From assembly GCA_001567105.1 (NCBI GenBank), contig LMZR01000020.1:1-61519 (forward strand): a stretch of 61,519 nucleotides of DNA, given 5' to 3'. The position numbers and the translations under genes are program-made. The DNA is from Chloroflexi bacterium OLB14 (lineage in GTDB: Bacteria > Chloroflexota > Anaerolineae > Anaerolineales > Villigracilaceae). Under the pieces are notes generated by a model. The model was given only the letters and a program-made list of their open reading frames with translations, made no database searches and was not told the origin of the DNA. Positions 44,025 through 53,970 of this stretch are shown one piece after another (the first letter of the stretch is position 1; each line of letters starts with the position of its first letter).

Positions 44025-45721
44025 TTACTTAATCTTTCTAAAAATAAAATATTCGATGTGTTCAATAGCACGCGTGATGCGATCTATTTCTTGCTGTTTT
44101 TCAACGGGCGAGGTGTGATCTCGTTGAATTAATTCAATGGCGGCGATTAATTCTTTGCGAATGATTTTTAGAATATCAATCGCTTTAGCGTTGGCATTTT
44201 TAGGCTGTATCCATTTGCTTTCTGGTTGTTGTATACCTTTCATAAATTGATAATTTGGGTCGTTCGCTTGTGTTTTTTTCGAAATAGCTTAATATCAATA
44301 ATTCTTCATAATCTAAATTTTTTGGCAGTGAGGCTTTATCATAAGGGTCAATGATAGAGATTTTTATTAACTCTAGCATCTTTTCTAATTCAATCTTTTT
44401 GGCAGATTGCTCAACAGCCAACTTAGACTTAGCGTTTTTCTCTTTAAGTTCGTAAGCATTTTTTTAAGCTCTCTTGAATAGCAGGGGATGGTAAATACCA
44501 CGTACCAACATCAATCCATTGTAGGGCAATGCCTAGTTCGGCGGCTTTGTTGATAAACGCTTTTTCAAAGAAGCGATTTGTAATTTCGGGGCGTGTTTCA
44601 AAGGAGCGCAGTTTCATTTTGCTTTCTGAAGTAGCACGCGTTAGTTGCCCTGTAATTTCCACTCGCATTTGAGTATTACTGGTTTCATCTTCTTTAAGAT
44701 AATCTAATTCTTTTTGGCTAACACTGGAAAGGATTTCACTTAGAGCTTTAGAAGAAATTAGTTTTTCCATTTCGTCTTTGATTAATGGAATTGCACTCAT
44801 ATCCCATGGGAATGAAACACCATAGTTTTTTTCAGGCTTTGGTGTAATGAGTGTTTGTTTGTAAATCAAACTTGCTACCGCGTCTCTATCAAAAGAATAG
44901 GGATCGTTTGATTGTGGGTCTCGTACGACATGGAATATAACTTTGATATCGCGCGCTTCAATCGGGATGCCATCTTTGGTGCGCGATTTGACCTCGATAC
45001 CTGCTACAAATTGTTCTTGCAAATTGATGGTGGCATATTCGCGCTTTTCAATTTCATCTTCTTCGCCAATTTCGCGCAAGCGTTCAAAAGAATTGACCTT
45101 CCATGTTTTATGGCTGGCTGAAATAACTCGCGGGCTACCGTCAATTTGTTCTAGTAAGGCGGCGCTACCGAGATTTACTTTAATATAGCCAGGCCCGCCA
45201 ATCAGAATAAGAGGCGATTTCTCATCCTGTTTAATCACCTTGCCTTCGTTGATAATTATTTTCCCATCGCTACTGCTTTGTTTTGCTTTGCTTTGAGTAG
45301 CGAAATCTTCTTCCTCTTCGACGTCTTCTTCCTCTTCGTCATCCTCTTCATCTGTGCTTTTCTTCATAAAATTGAAAGAAAGGCTTTCTTCCTTGCCTCC
45401 AAAAGCAACATTTTCTATAAAAGATTCTGCCAGGCTGACGTCGTTTAATTCGTAAATATCATCTAAATATTGTGCGGCTTGATTTTTGGCAGTTTTGTAA
45501 ACAGCCCAAAGCAAAGGCAAATATTTAACGGCATTTAATACCAGTAAGGAATTTTTTTGAGTGGGTGAATTAAATTGATTATATGAAATTAAACTTGCTA
45601 GCAGGCTTAAACCCAAAAATAAGCCAATGGCAACAATACCCCTCCAAAGGCGTCTAAATTCAACGCTTTTTTTGCTAAAGCCATAAATTGTATCAGCGCG
45701 GCGTTCACTAAGGCGTATCAT
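44025..45721 (-). CDS. SPFH/band-7-like membrane protein, second of a pair (frameshifted)
   Basis: About 563 residues when two T7 runs (44459-44465 and 44273-44279) are each shortened by one; as given it is broken into three frames. Two membrane helices near residues 30-75 are followed by a very acidic segment (EEDDEEEEDVEEEEDF), then a beta-rich region (SPLILIGGPGYIKVNLGSAALLE... EFVAGIEVKSRTKDGIPIEARDIKVIFHV) with the pattern of SPFH/prohibitin domains, then long helices. SPFH proteins form ring or cage-like assemblies on membranes and often control proteases. No partner protease is seen. It overlaps the first gene of the pair by 4 bases. Confidence 0.65.
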
Positions 45722-47179
45722 CGAACATCCCCTCCATCTTGACGACGTTGCTGATCATGTTTTAACACCAACAGTCTTTTCAAAATATCATCTAATTTTT
45801 TGAGTGTAGCATCCACTTGATTTTCAGGATGATTCTGAGGTAGTAAATTTTCTTTAAGTGGTTCAACTAAATCTTGCAAAGTGGTGTAAATATCTACAGG
45901 TTTGGCTAAGGTTTCATTAAATTTTTGAGTGGATACCCTTGCAAAACGTTTGAGGGCTTCATTGCGCGAGGCTGTCTCTATGAGTGCTGTTTTTTCTTTA
46001 ATCAGTTCTTCGCCTCGTTTAGCAACCAGCAACCAATCGTTTTTCCATTGGCTGACAATTTTTTCTTCCATTTCACTTTTGAAAGAAACATAATGAATGC
46101 GAACTTCAAGAATTTCAAGCCCGCGTGCTTGCAGTTGAGCATATTCACGGCTTATTTTTTGCCTGCCTGCACCACCTGGTGAGCCAATATCATCTAATGG
46201 ATTAACGCGTTCCTTTGTGACGTGTTGATTAATTTTATATTCTATGTTTTGTAAATTGCTAAAGTTATCTTTTTCTGTAAATAATTCTTCTAACTTGAAC
46301 TTGCGCACATATTCACGCCATAGATTCACCACCAAATGTTCTGGCAATTCTTTCCATGAAATGCGTACTTTTTTATTTTCAAATGTATTTAATTCAATTA
46401 CTTCGCGTGTAATCGCATTTGTCACTGCTTGTGAATTGTATCCAAAACGAGTTAATACATCACTTTGTGTAGGTTCGTTATTTTTTCTCGTCTCGTTTAA
46501 TCCTAAAACGAATACTAATATAAGCATATACATCAAAGCCATCACGGGTTAAGCCTGCGGTTTGACCGCGTAATTTCTCCATTTCAAGTAACGCTCGTTG
46601 ATATCCGCTGGAGTTCGGGTTCGGAAGTTTATAATCTGGTGGTAAGCCTAAAAACCTCCACTGTGTTCTTAAATCTACACCAATAGATTCGAGTTTATTT
46701 GTTTTAGGGTTAACACTTTTGATGATGTATTCATTTTTCTTGGTAAAGCGAATACCCGGACCAACCGCCCCGACAATGTTTGCATCGGTTCGTAGCACCA
46801 CAGCACTGGCAGTATCTAACACCAAAACGCCCAGCCCTTTTTTATTAATTTCATTTTCGTGTTCAACCACTTGCCCGTTTTTGATAAATAAAATTGGACC
46901 GCGCTTGCCTGACTTAAAATCTTTTATACGCGTGTAAATTTCTTTGCGTTCTTGAGGTTTATGAATTGGTAAAACAAATTGAGCAAAAAAATAAGTGAGC
47001 CAATTAAATAACAAAATGGTGACAGTAATATCAACAATTAAAGTTGCAATTGTTATACGATAATTAAACTCAATTCCTAAAGCCCACTGTACGATATGCC
47101 AAACTATTACAATCCCTAACAAAACTCTGTAAGGGATGCTAAACATTAATTTGAATTTCGAAAATGCCTTTTTGAGCAT
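45718..47179 (-). CDS. SPFH/band-7-like membrane protein, first of a pair (frameshifted)
   Basis: About 486 residues; the T6 run at 46481-46486 is one base long and splits it. Two N-terminal membrane helices (LLGIVIVWHIVQW, ITVTILLFNWLTYFF) precede a beta-rich domain (GPILFIKNGQVV... GLGVLVLDTASAVVLRT... AVGPGIRFTKKNEYI... ESIGVDLRTQ) and DGFDVYAYISIRFRI, typical of the central SPFH strands. A long helical tail with KNDWLLVAKRGEELIKEKTALIETASR follows, and ends in a helix rich in Lys and Leu. The same plan as the next gene suggests a hetero-oligomer. AAGGA stands 4 bases before the ATG. Confidence 0.65.
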
Positions 47180-47214
47180 ATTCCTTGATTCTAAATCAAA
47201 ATTGAATGAATTGG

Positions 47215-47220
47215 TAAAAT
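47215..47220 (+). promoter_or_regulatory. -10 box 6 nt before ATG (leaderless) of the PHP gene
   Basis: TTGG then TAAAAT, six bases (TGATTT), then the ATG at 47227. There is no ribosome-binding site. Confidence 0.65.
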
Positions 47221-47226
47221 TGATTT

Positions 47227-47892
47227 ATGCTCAAACTTGAATTTCACTGCCACACCAACGCCTCAAAAGATTCGCTCACCAAGCCTATTGATTTGATAAA
47301 AACTGCTAGGAAAAAAGGCTTGGACAGAGTAGTGGTCACTGACCATAATTCGATTCTAGGAGCAGTTGAGGCTCATTCGCTTGACCCTCAGTTGGTCATT
47401 GTGGGCGAGGAAATTATGACTACTCGTGGAGAGCTTTTGGCGGCTTATGTGCAAGAAGAAATTCCCGCAGGCTTAACACCGCAAGAGACCATTAAGATAT
47501 TAAAGGAACAAGGCGCGTTTATTAGTGTGTCTCATCCATTTGATAGGTTAAGAAAAGGTGGTTGGGATGAAAAAGATTTGCTTGACATTATTCATCAAGT
47601 AGATGCGATTGAAATTTTTAATGCCCGTTGTATGAATCCCATGTTTAATGTGCAGGCGCAACAATTTGCCGAAAAATATAATCTTGCTGGCACTGTCGGC
47701 TCGGATGCGCACGTGGCGTTTGAAGTGGGGACGTCGCTGATGGAGCTGAACCAGTTTGACGGTCCAGATGAGATGCGGAAAGTCATCAAGCAGGCAAAGT
47801 ATAAAATGAAGTTATCGCCGTGGTGGGTGCATCTGTTTTCGAGATATGCATCTATGAAAAAGAAAAAAACAATTGCCTTAGGCTTTGATTGA
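47227..47892 (+). CDS. PHP-domain phosphoesterase
   Basis: A 221-residue PHP protein. Metal ligands are visible in order: FHCHTNASKDS, VTDHNS, GEE, SVSHPF, and GSDAHV near residue 158. PHP proteins of this length hydrolyse small phosphate esters, such as histidinol phosphate or nucleoside bisphosphates; the true substrate is open. It is leaderless by promoter position and overlaps the end of the convergent transporter gene by 15 bases. Confidence 0.88.
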   Translation: MLKLEFHCHTNASKDSLTKPIDLIKTARKKGLDRVVVTDHNSILGAVEAHSLDPQLVIVGEEIMTTRGELLAAYVQEEIPAGLTPQETIKILKEQGAFISVSHPFDRLRKGGWDEKDLLDIIHQVDAIEIFNARCMNPMFNVQAQQFAEKYNLAGTVGSDAHVAFEVGTSLMELNQFDGPDEMRKVIKQAKYKMKLSPWWVHLFSRYASMKKKKTIALGFD

Positions 47893-49113
47893 TATAAATT
47901 TTTCTTGTTTGCCGATTTTTATATGTAGCCCATAAAAAGCACAAGCGGCGATGATGCATAATATACCGCCAATGTACCAAAGTAAATTTGGGTTGAGGTT
48001 ATCAAGTACTAAGCCTGCTAAAGTGGGGGCGATGGTGGATGGTAATAACCATGCCATACCAAAGATTGCCATGTAACGACCACGCATTTCAACAGGTGCA
48101 AAATTTGCCGCTAATGTTTGGCTGGTTGGCACAACGAACATTTCGCCAATGGTGATGATGAAGATGGCTAATATAAATAACCAATATAAGGATACAAAAC
48201 CAAACATACTAAAGCCAAGCATATAAAATAGTGAACCAAATGCCATGATTAAGAATGGTGGGCGATGTTTGATTTTGCGTGAGACCCAAATTTGAAATAG
48301 GATGACGGTGATAGCGCTGGTAGTCATTAGAAAACCATAACTTTGTGGATCCATGTTGTGATTATCACGCAGGAAGATAGACAGCGAGTTATACATTTGC
48401 TGATAAACCATGTTCATCAAAATAGCGGCTAACACAAAGGCTGTAAAGCCAAAATCTTTGAAGACTGTGCCATAACCTGCAATGGTTTGTAAAAGAGATT
48501 CTTTTGGCTTGTTTTCTTCATGCTGATTTTGTGGTTTTGTTTCAGTCATAAATTGATAAAAGATAAAGGCTACAATGCAACTGACGACAGCATCCATAAT
48601 GAAGAGCAACATATATGAACGACTGGCAAGAAAGCCGCCAATACTTGGTCCGATGATCCATGATAGATTATTAGTGACGCGCAATAAGCCAAAACCTTCT
48701 TGACGTTGATGTTCATCTAAAATATCTGCCATCATGGCTTGGTGCGCTGGACCCGCAATGCTAGATAATATGCCGATAAATATTGCTAATGGATATAGCA
48801 TGGCTAATGAAGTTGCGAAGCCGAGACTAAGCGTGCTAAAAGCACTAAACACTAAGCCGAAGATGATTAATTTTCGGCGTCCAAATTTATCGGTTAATAC
48901 TCCGCCGATGATGTTGCCAATTACCCCGAAGATGGAAAATAACCCTAGTACCATGCCTGCTTGAGTCATGCCGACGTTAAAACGTTCTGTGATGTACAGT
49001 GAAAAGAAAGGGAAGAGTAGTGTTGAGCCGATGCTATCAATAAAAACGGCTAGCAGGATAATCCAAAATTTTGAGGGGAATTGGTGATAGAGTGTTTTTA
49101 GGCTTGTGAACAT
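47878..49113 (-). CDS. Major facilitator superfamily transporter
   Basis: A 411-residue membrane protein with 12 predicted helices. The cytoplasmic loop 2-3 reads GGVLTDKFGRRKLII, the MFS signature. A charged loop (TETKPQNQHEENKPKES) divides two halves of six helices. The DHA1-like layout suggests a drug or small-molecule exporter, but the substrate cannot be read. The gene has a consensus promoter whose -10 box lies six bases before the ATG, so the mRNA should be leaderless. Confidence 0.88.
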   Translation of the reverse strand: MFTSLKTLYHQFPSKFWIILLAVFIDSIGSTLLFPFFSLYITERFNVGMTQAGMVLGLFSIFGVIGNIIGGVLTDKFGRRKLIIFGLVFSAFSTLSLGFATSLAMLYPLAIFIGILSSIAGPAHQAMMADILDEHQRQEGFGLLRVTNNLSWIIGPSIGGFLASRSYMLLFIMDAVVSCIVAFIFYQFMTETKPQNQHEENKPKESLLQTIAGYGTVFKDFGFTAFVLAAILMNMVYQQMYNSLSIFLRDNHNMDPQSYGFLMTTSAITVILFQIWVSRKIKHRPPFLIMAFGSLFYMLGFSMFGFVSLYWLFILAIFIITIGEMFVVPTSQTLAANFAPVEMRGRYMAIFGMAWLLPSTIAPTLAGLVLDNLNPNLLWYIGGILCIIAACAFYGLHIKIGKQEKFISIKA

Positions 49114-49119
49114 CGTTTG

Positions 49120-49147
49120 ATTATAGAACAGATGTTTTACTTGTCAA
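49120..49147 (-). promoter_or_regulatory. Promoter TTGACA-N16-TATAAT, leaderless, of the MFS gene
   Basis: On the minus strand TTGACA (49147-49142), 16 bases, TATAAT (49125-49120), six bases, then the ATG at 49113. Both boxes are perfect consensus, which makes this the clearest leaderless promoter in the window. Confidence 0.85.
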
Positions 49148-49166
49148 GCCCTTCTAGTATGGTTCA

Positions 49167-49520
49167 TTACTCAGGTTGAAGCATTCCTAAAATAGAAGTT
49201 AAACCTTGCACGAATAAACTTCCGCTAAATATTAGAAGCGTCAGTTTAATATCACCACTAGAAATTGACCAATGAATTCCCCACATTAGAGCAGAGACGC
49301 TAATAATCACAATCAATAAGGCATTTAATACCATGCGACTTTGACTAATCGGTTGCACTGCATCTTTGAAAGTGAGAATCCCAAAATATAAAGCCAGAAT
49401 GCCTGCGCCTGTTTTGGTTGTGACCCAACCCAATGTTTCACTAGCGGATATGCAAGAGAGAATCAGCAACGCGCCAAAGATTGAATTGAGAAATGCCAAG
49501 AGAATGGAAATTACTTTCAT
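49167..49520 (-). CDS. Small four-helix membrane protein, unknown function
   Basis: A 117-residue membrane protein with four hydrophobic helices and few charged residues. I do not recognise it. The sequence TAAAGT lies six bases before the ATG, so it may also be leaderless, though GGGG before the ATG could serve as a weak ribosome-binding site. It has no obvious partner; the next gene is divergent. Confidence 0.5.
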   Translation of the reverse strand: MKVISILLAFLNSIFGALLILSCISASETLGWVTTKTGAGILALYFGILTFKDAVQPISQSRMVLNALLIVIISVSALMWGIHWSISSGDIKLTLLIFSGSLFVQGLTSILGMLQPE

Positions 49521-49667
49521 GCCCCAACTTTACAAGGTGAGGACTTGCAAAGTCTCTTGAGAGTCTGTCAAAGGCTATAAAAAATAAATTGACATCCGCT
49601 CTTTTTTTTGCTAAACTCAATTTGTCAGACAACTAGACTAATTCAACCGAGCGACTACTCAAACCAC

Positions 49668-51044
49668 ATGGCTACTCTATTAATCAAAAACGCGCACATC
49701 GTCACGGTGGATGATAAGCAAACTGAAATTCCAAATGGCGGAATGTTTATTCGCGATGGAGTGATTGAGCAAGTTGATTTTATTTCGCAACTGCCAACCA
49801 CTGCCGATGAAATTTTGGATTTGAAAAATCATGTCGTTTTGCCTGGGCTTATCAACACGCATCATCATTTTTATCAAACCCTCACGCGGGCTGTGCCTGC
49901 CGCACAAGATGCAAATTTATTTAACTGGTTAAAAACTTTATATCCCATTTGGGCAAAGATTCAACCCGATGATATTTTTATTTCGACTCAAACCGCATTA
50001 GCCGAACTCGCCCTTTCAGGATGCACTACCGCATCTGATCATTTATATCTTTATCCAAACGCCTCAAAACTTGACGATGAAATTGATGCGGCACTTCAAC
50101 TTGGTCTTCGGCTACAGGCTTCGCGCGGCTCGATGAGTCTGGGTGAGTCACAAGGCGGGTTGCCACCAGATTCGGTTGTCGACACGGAAGAAGCGATACT
50201 CAAAGATTCGCAACGGCTGATAGAAAAATATCATCAAAAAGAACATGGCGCTATGACGCAAATCGTGCTTGCTCCATGCTCACCATTTTCAGTGACAACT
50301 GATTTGATGAAACAATCTGCAAAATTAGCCAGAGAATACGGCGTGCATTTACACACTCACTTAGCAGAGACCGAAGATGAAGAACAATTTTGTTTACAGA
50401 AATTTGGTCATCGCCCAGTGGGTTATATGCAAGCAGTGGATTGGGTGGGTGATGATGTTTGGTTTGCTCATGCAATTTACGTTAATGACGAAGAGATAAA
50501 AGTTTTTGCAAAACATAATTGCGGTGTCGCACATTGTCCAACATCAAATATGCGTTTGGCTTCTGGCATTGCGCCAATTAAAGAATATAGAAAAGCAGGT
50601 GTGAATGTTGGCTTGGGTGTAGATGGTTCTGCTTCAAATGATGGTTCGCATTTATTAGCCGAAGTGAGAAATGCGATGTTGGTTTCAAGAGTTAAAGAGG
50701 GGATAACTGGTTATTCCTTATCAAATGACCCGAATAGAAAATTAATGACTGCCCGAGAAGCGTTATATTTAGGCACACGCGGCGGCGCGAATGTATTAGG
50801 ACGAAATGATATTGGCAGTTTAGAAGTTGGAAAATGCGCCGACTTTTTTGCAGTGAATCTAAATCAACTTGGTTTTGCAGGGATGCATGATTCTGTTTCA
50901 GCAGTTGTATTTGGTCAACCTGTGCGCGTGGATTACACAGTAGTCAATGGAAAGTTTGTGGTTAGAGAAGGTCAATTAGTGACAGTGGACGAAGGTAAAT
51001 TAATCGAAAAGCATAACAAAGCGGCAAAGAGATTGTTGAGTTAG
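49668..51044 (+). CDS. 8-oxoguanine deaminase-type amidohydrolase
   Basis: A 458-residue metal-dependent amidohydrolase. The start at 49668 (MATLLIKNAHIVTVDD) is the family N-terminus; 20 upstream codons are not. Metal and substrate residues: NTHHHFYQTLTR, HTHLAETEDE, HAIYV, and GLGVDGSASNDGSHLLAEVR, the last being characteristic of 8-oxoguanine deaminases (and hydroxyatrazine ethylaminohydrolase relatives). It should convert 8-oxoguanine to urate, or deaminate a related purine. It is the first gene of the purine/carbamoyl cluster. There is no clear ribosome-binding site. Confidence 0.87.
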   Translation: MATLLIKNAHIVTVDDKQTEIPNGGMFIRDGVIEQVDFISQLPTTADEILDLKNHVVLPGLINTHHHFYQTLTRAVPAAQDANLFNWLKTLYPIWAKIQPDDIFISTQTALAELALSGCTTASDHLYLYPNASKLDDEIDAALQLGLRLQASRGSMSLGESQGGLPPDSVVDTEEAILKDSQRLIEKYHQKEHGAMTQIVLAPCSPFSVTTDLMKQSAKLAREYGVHLHTHLAETEDEEQFCLQKFGHRPVGYMQAVDWVGDDVWFAHAIYVNDEEIKVFAKHNCGVAHCPTSNMRLASGIAPIKEYRKAGVNVGLGVDGSASNDGSHLLAEVRNAMLVSRVKEGITGYSLSNDPNRKLMTAREALYLGTRGGANVLGRNDIGSLEVGKCADFFAVNLNQLGFAGMHDSVSAVVFGQPVRVDYTVVNGKFVVREGQLVTVDEGKLIEKHNKAAKRLLS

Positions 51045-51062
51045 AAAATTGAAAGGTAAAAG

Positions 51063-51362
51063 ATGGATTTTCTGCCCCTTATAATTTTCTGGCTTGCTAC
51101 AATACTTTCGTTGGTGTTGTCTATCATTGGTCTTGTAAAAAACAAATTCTGGTTTCTTATCATTGGCGCAGTTTTATTCTTGCCATTTGTGTATTATTTT
51201 GGTGGTTCACCAAACACAAGAATTATTGTTGTTTTACCTTTGTTGCAACTAGGCTCGGCTTATGCAGTTTATAAGAATAATAAGATGATGGCTTGGAGTT
51301 TGTTTTCACCAGTAATTATGTTCATCCTGTTTATTATTGGAATTATTTTAGTTAATCAATAG
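51063..51362 (+). CDS. Small three-helix membrane protein, unknown function
   Basis: A 99-residue membrane protein with three or four hydrophobic helices. AAAGG lies 5 bases before the ATG. It sits 18 bases after the 8-oxoguanine deaminase gene and 27 before the adenine deaminase gene, so it belongs to their operon. I do not recognise the family; a role in purine uptake or a passenger is possible but unproven. Confidence 0.6.
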   Translation: MDFLPLIIFWLATILSLVLSIIGLVKNKFWFLIIGAVLFLPFVYYFGGSPNTRIIVVLPLLQLGSAYAVYKNNKMMAWSLFSPVIMFILFIIGIILVNQ

Positions 51363-51389
51363 AAACTTTGCTAGTAAATTGGAGAATTT

Positions 51390-53180
51390 ATGACATCTTC
51401 TACCAAACTCACTAAATCACTAATTGATGTTGCTATGGGGAGAGAGCCTGCCGACCTTGTTATCAAAAATGGTAAATGGGTCAGTGTGCAATCTGGAGAA
51501 ATTATCCCAAATACAGATATTGCTATTATCAATGAAAGAATCGCATTTGTTGGTAGAGATGCAAGCCATACCATTGGTAAGAAAACTAGAGTAATTGATG
51601 CCAATGGAAAATATTTAGTGCCAGGTCTTTTAGATGGTCACATGCACGTTGAGTCTGGCATGGTAACAGTCACCGAATTTGTGCGAGCAGTGGCAGTGCG
51701 TGGCACAACAGGTATGTTTATTGACCCGCATGAAATTGCAAATGTGTTTGGGCTCAAAGGTGTGAAGTTAATGGTAGATGAAGCACTCAAACAACCAATT
51801 CATGTTTGGGTACAAATGCCTTCATGCGTGCCATCTGCGCCAGGGCTTGAAACACCAGGCTCATCAATTGGACCAAAAGAAGTTGAACAGGCTATGAAGT
51901 GGAAAGGCATTATCGGTTTGGGTGAGATGATGAATTTTCCAGGCGTGTTTATGAGCGATAAAAAAATGTTGGATGAAATGTCTGCTACACATGCGGCGGG
52001 CAAAACAATTGGAGGGCATTATGCTTCGCCAGATTTAGGTATCCCGTTTCATGGTTATGTGGCAGGTGGCGCAGAAGATGATCATGAAGGCACGCGCATG
52101 GATGATGCTATTGCTAGAGTTCGTCAGGGCATGAAAGCGATGTTGCGATATGGTTCGGCTTGGTTTGATGTGGCGGCACAAGTGAAAGCGATTACTGAAA
52201 AAAGATTGGATTCAAGACACTTCATCCTTTGTACTGACGATTCACACGCCGCAACCTTAACTGATGAAGGGCACATGGACCGCGTCCTTCGCCACGCTGT
52301 TAGCGAGGGATTAAACCCTATGACTGCCATCCAAATGATGACGATTAACACAGCAGAACATTTTGGCGTCAGTAAAGAAATGGGCATGATTGCGCCAGGC
52401 AGATATGCAGATATTTTATTAGTCAATGATTTGATGAACTTCAAAGCAGAGACTGTAATTGCAAAAGGCGTTGTGATTGCAGAAAATAATGAATGGCAAA
52501 TCAAATTACCTGTTGTGAAATATCCCAAGTGGGTGACGAATTCTGTAAAGGTTAAGCGAAAATTTGTCAGCCAAGATTTTGTTTTACGAAGCAGAGCCAG
52601 TAATGGGTCAGAGATTGAAGCGCATGTGATTGGAGTCATTGAAAATCAGGCTCCGACTCGTCATCTAAAAATGAAAGTGACAGTGGAAGAGAATCAAGTT
52701 AAATCAGATATCAAAAATGATTTAGCAAAAATTGCATTAGTAGAAAGACATAAAGGTACTGGAAAAGTTGTAGTTGGCTTGACCAGTGGATTTGGCTTTA
52801 CTAGAAAGTGTGCCATTGCTTCAACAGTTGCGCATGATAGTCATCACATGCTTGTGGTGGGAACTGATGATGAATGTATGGCGCTGGCGGCGAATGAATT
52901 GGCAAAATGTGGTGGCGGGCAAGTGGTGGTGTTGAATGGGAAGGTAATTGGTTTGGTGGAATTGCAAATTGCGGGGTTGATGTCTAATGAACATGCTGAT
53001 GTGGTTGCGAAGAAAACAGCCACTGTGTTAGATGGTTTCAAAATGTGCGGCAGTGAATTGAATAACCCAAATATGCAATTGAGTTTGTTAGCGTTGGTGG
53101 TGATTCCTGAATTAAGAATTTCAGATAAAGGTTTGGTGGATGTAACCAAGTTTGATTTTATAGATGTGTTGGATGACTGA
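51390..53180 (+). CDS. ade: Adenine deaminase
   Basis: A 596-residue adenine deaminase of the amidohydrolase family, converting adenine to hypoxanthine and ammonia. The metal-binding DGHMHVESGMV, the FIDPHEIANVFG segment, GGHYASPD, and LCTDDSHAATL are intact, and the C-terminal domain (SGFGFTRKCAIASTVAHDSHH, CGGGQVVVLNGK) is typical. Length is normal. GGAG lies 7 bases before the ATG. It follows the deaminase and small membrane genes in one operon. Confidence 0.95.
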   Translation: MTSSTKLTKSLIDVAMGREPADLVIKNGKWVSVQSGEIIPNTDIAIINERIAFVGRDASHTIGKKTRVIDANGKYLVPGLLDGHMHVESGMVTVTEFVRAVAVRGTTGMFIDPHEIANVFGLKGVKLMVDEALKQPIHVWVQMPSCVPSAPGLETPGSSIGPKEVEQAMKWKGIIGLGEMMNFPGVFMSDKKMLDEMSATHAAGKTIGGHYASPDLGIPFHGYVAGGAEDDHEGTRMDDAIARVRQGMKAMLRYGSAWFDVAAQVKAITEKRLDSRHFILCTDDSHAATLTDEGHMDRVLRHAVSEGLNPMTAIQMMTINTAEHFGVSKEMGMIAPGRYADILLVNDLMNFKAETVIAKGVVIAENNEWQIKLPVVKYPKWVTNSVKVKRKFVSQDFVLRSRASNGSEIEAHVIGVIENQAPTRHLKMKVTVEENQVKSDIKNDLAKIALVERHKGTGKVVVGLTSGFGFTRKCAIASTVAHDSHHMLVVGTDDECMALAANELAKCGGGQVVVLNGKVIGLVELQIAGLMSNEHADVVAKKTATVLDGFKMCGSELNNPNMQLSLLALVVIPELRISDKGLVDVTKFDFIDVLDD

Positions 53181-53202
53181 GTTTTTATAAGGATATATTA
53201 AT

Positions 53203-53922
53203 ATGCCAAATAATTTTCCTTTTCAGCGTCTGCAAGCAGATCTTGCTGAATTAATTGACAAGACTCCAGCTGGACAGCGTTTGTTGAATGAGCCTGAACT
53301 TGCAAAGCAATTAGGTGTATCCCGTGCCACTTTACGTGAAGCCATTCGCACGTTTGAAGTGCAAGGGTTAATTCGTCGTAAACAGGGCTCTGGAACGTAT
53401 GTGGTTGGAAAAATAAAAGCACTTGATAGTGGCTTGGAAGTTTTAGAAAGCCTTGAAACGGTTGCGAAACGTCAGGGCTTGAAAACAACAGTTAGTGATT
53501 TAGTGGTTGAAACTATTGTTGCAGATGATGAAACAAAATCGGTGTTAAAAGTTCATGCGAATACAAAATTGACTCGCGTGCGTCGCATCATCCGTGCTGA
53601 GGGCAGACCTGTTGCTTATTTGATTGATATTCTGCCTGAAAGTGTTTTGCACCCCGATGATTTGCCTGCTAATTTTAACGGCTCAGTTTTAGACTTCTTG
53701 TTGGCACGTGGCGATTCACTTGTCTCTTCTCGGGCGGATATCAGTGCTATTGATGGAACTGCTGAAGTATCAAAGCAATTAGAAATTCAACGTGGTGATG
53801 TGTTGCTGCATTTCAGTTCACATTTGTTTGATGAGAATAACAAAGTGGTTGATTATTCTTTGAGTTACTTTATCCCTGGTTATTTTCATTTTCATATTGT
53901 TAGACGAGTTGGAAATGGATAG
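53203..53922 (+). CDS. GntR-family regulator with UTRA domain
   Basis: A 239-residue repressor of the HutC/UTRA type. The N-terminal winged helix has QLGVSRATLREAIRTFEVQGLIRRKQGSGTYV, and residues about 95-235 form the UTRA ligand domain (TRVRRIIRAEGRPVAYLIDILP, SYFIPGYFHFHIVRR). AAGGA lies before the ATG. The gene sits within the purine/carbamoyl operon, 22 bases after adenine deaminase, so it probably senses a purine or its breakdown product; no operator was identified. Confidence 0.9.
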   Translation: MPNNFPFQRLQADLAELIDKTPAGQRLLNEPELAKQLGVSRATLREAIRTFEVQGLIRRKQGSGTYVVGKIKALDSGLEVLESLETVAKRQGLKTTVSDLVVETIVADDETKSVLKVHANTKLTRVRRIIRAEGRPVAYLIDILPESVLHPDDLPANFNGSVLDFLLARGDSLVSSRADISAIDGTAEVSKQLEIQRGDVLLHFSSHLFDENNKVVDYSLSYFIPGYFHFHIVRRVGNG

Positions 53923-53970
53923 AAGAGTTGAAAGATTGAAGGTTGCAATTCATAATTATTAGGAGCTAAT

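Noticed and set aside
44025..44243. Small helical frame as a DGR accessory protein (Avd)
   Set aside because: Correcting two T7 runs fuses it to the end of the SPFH-like gene on the same strand, so it is not a separate protein.
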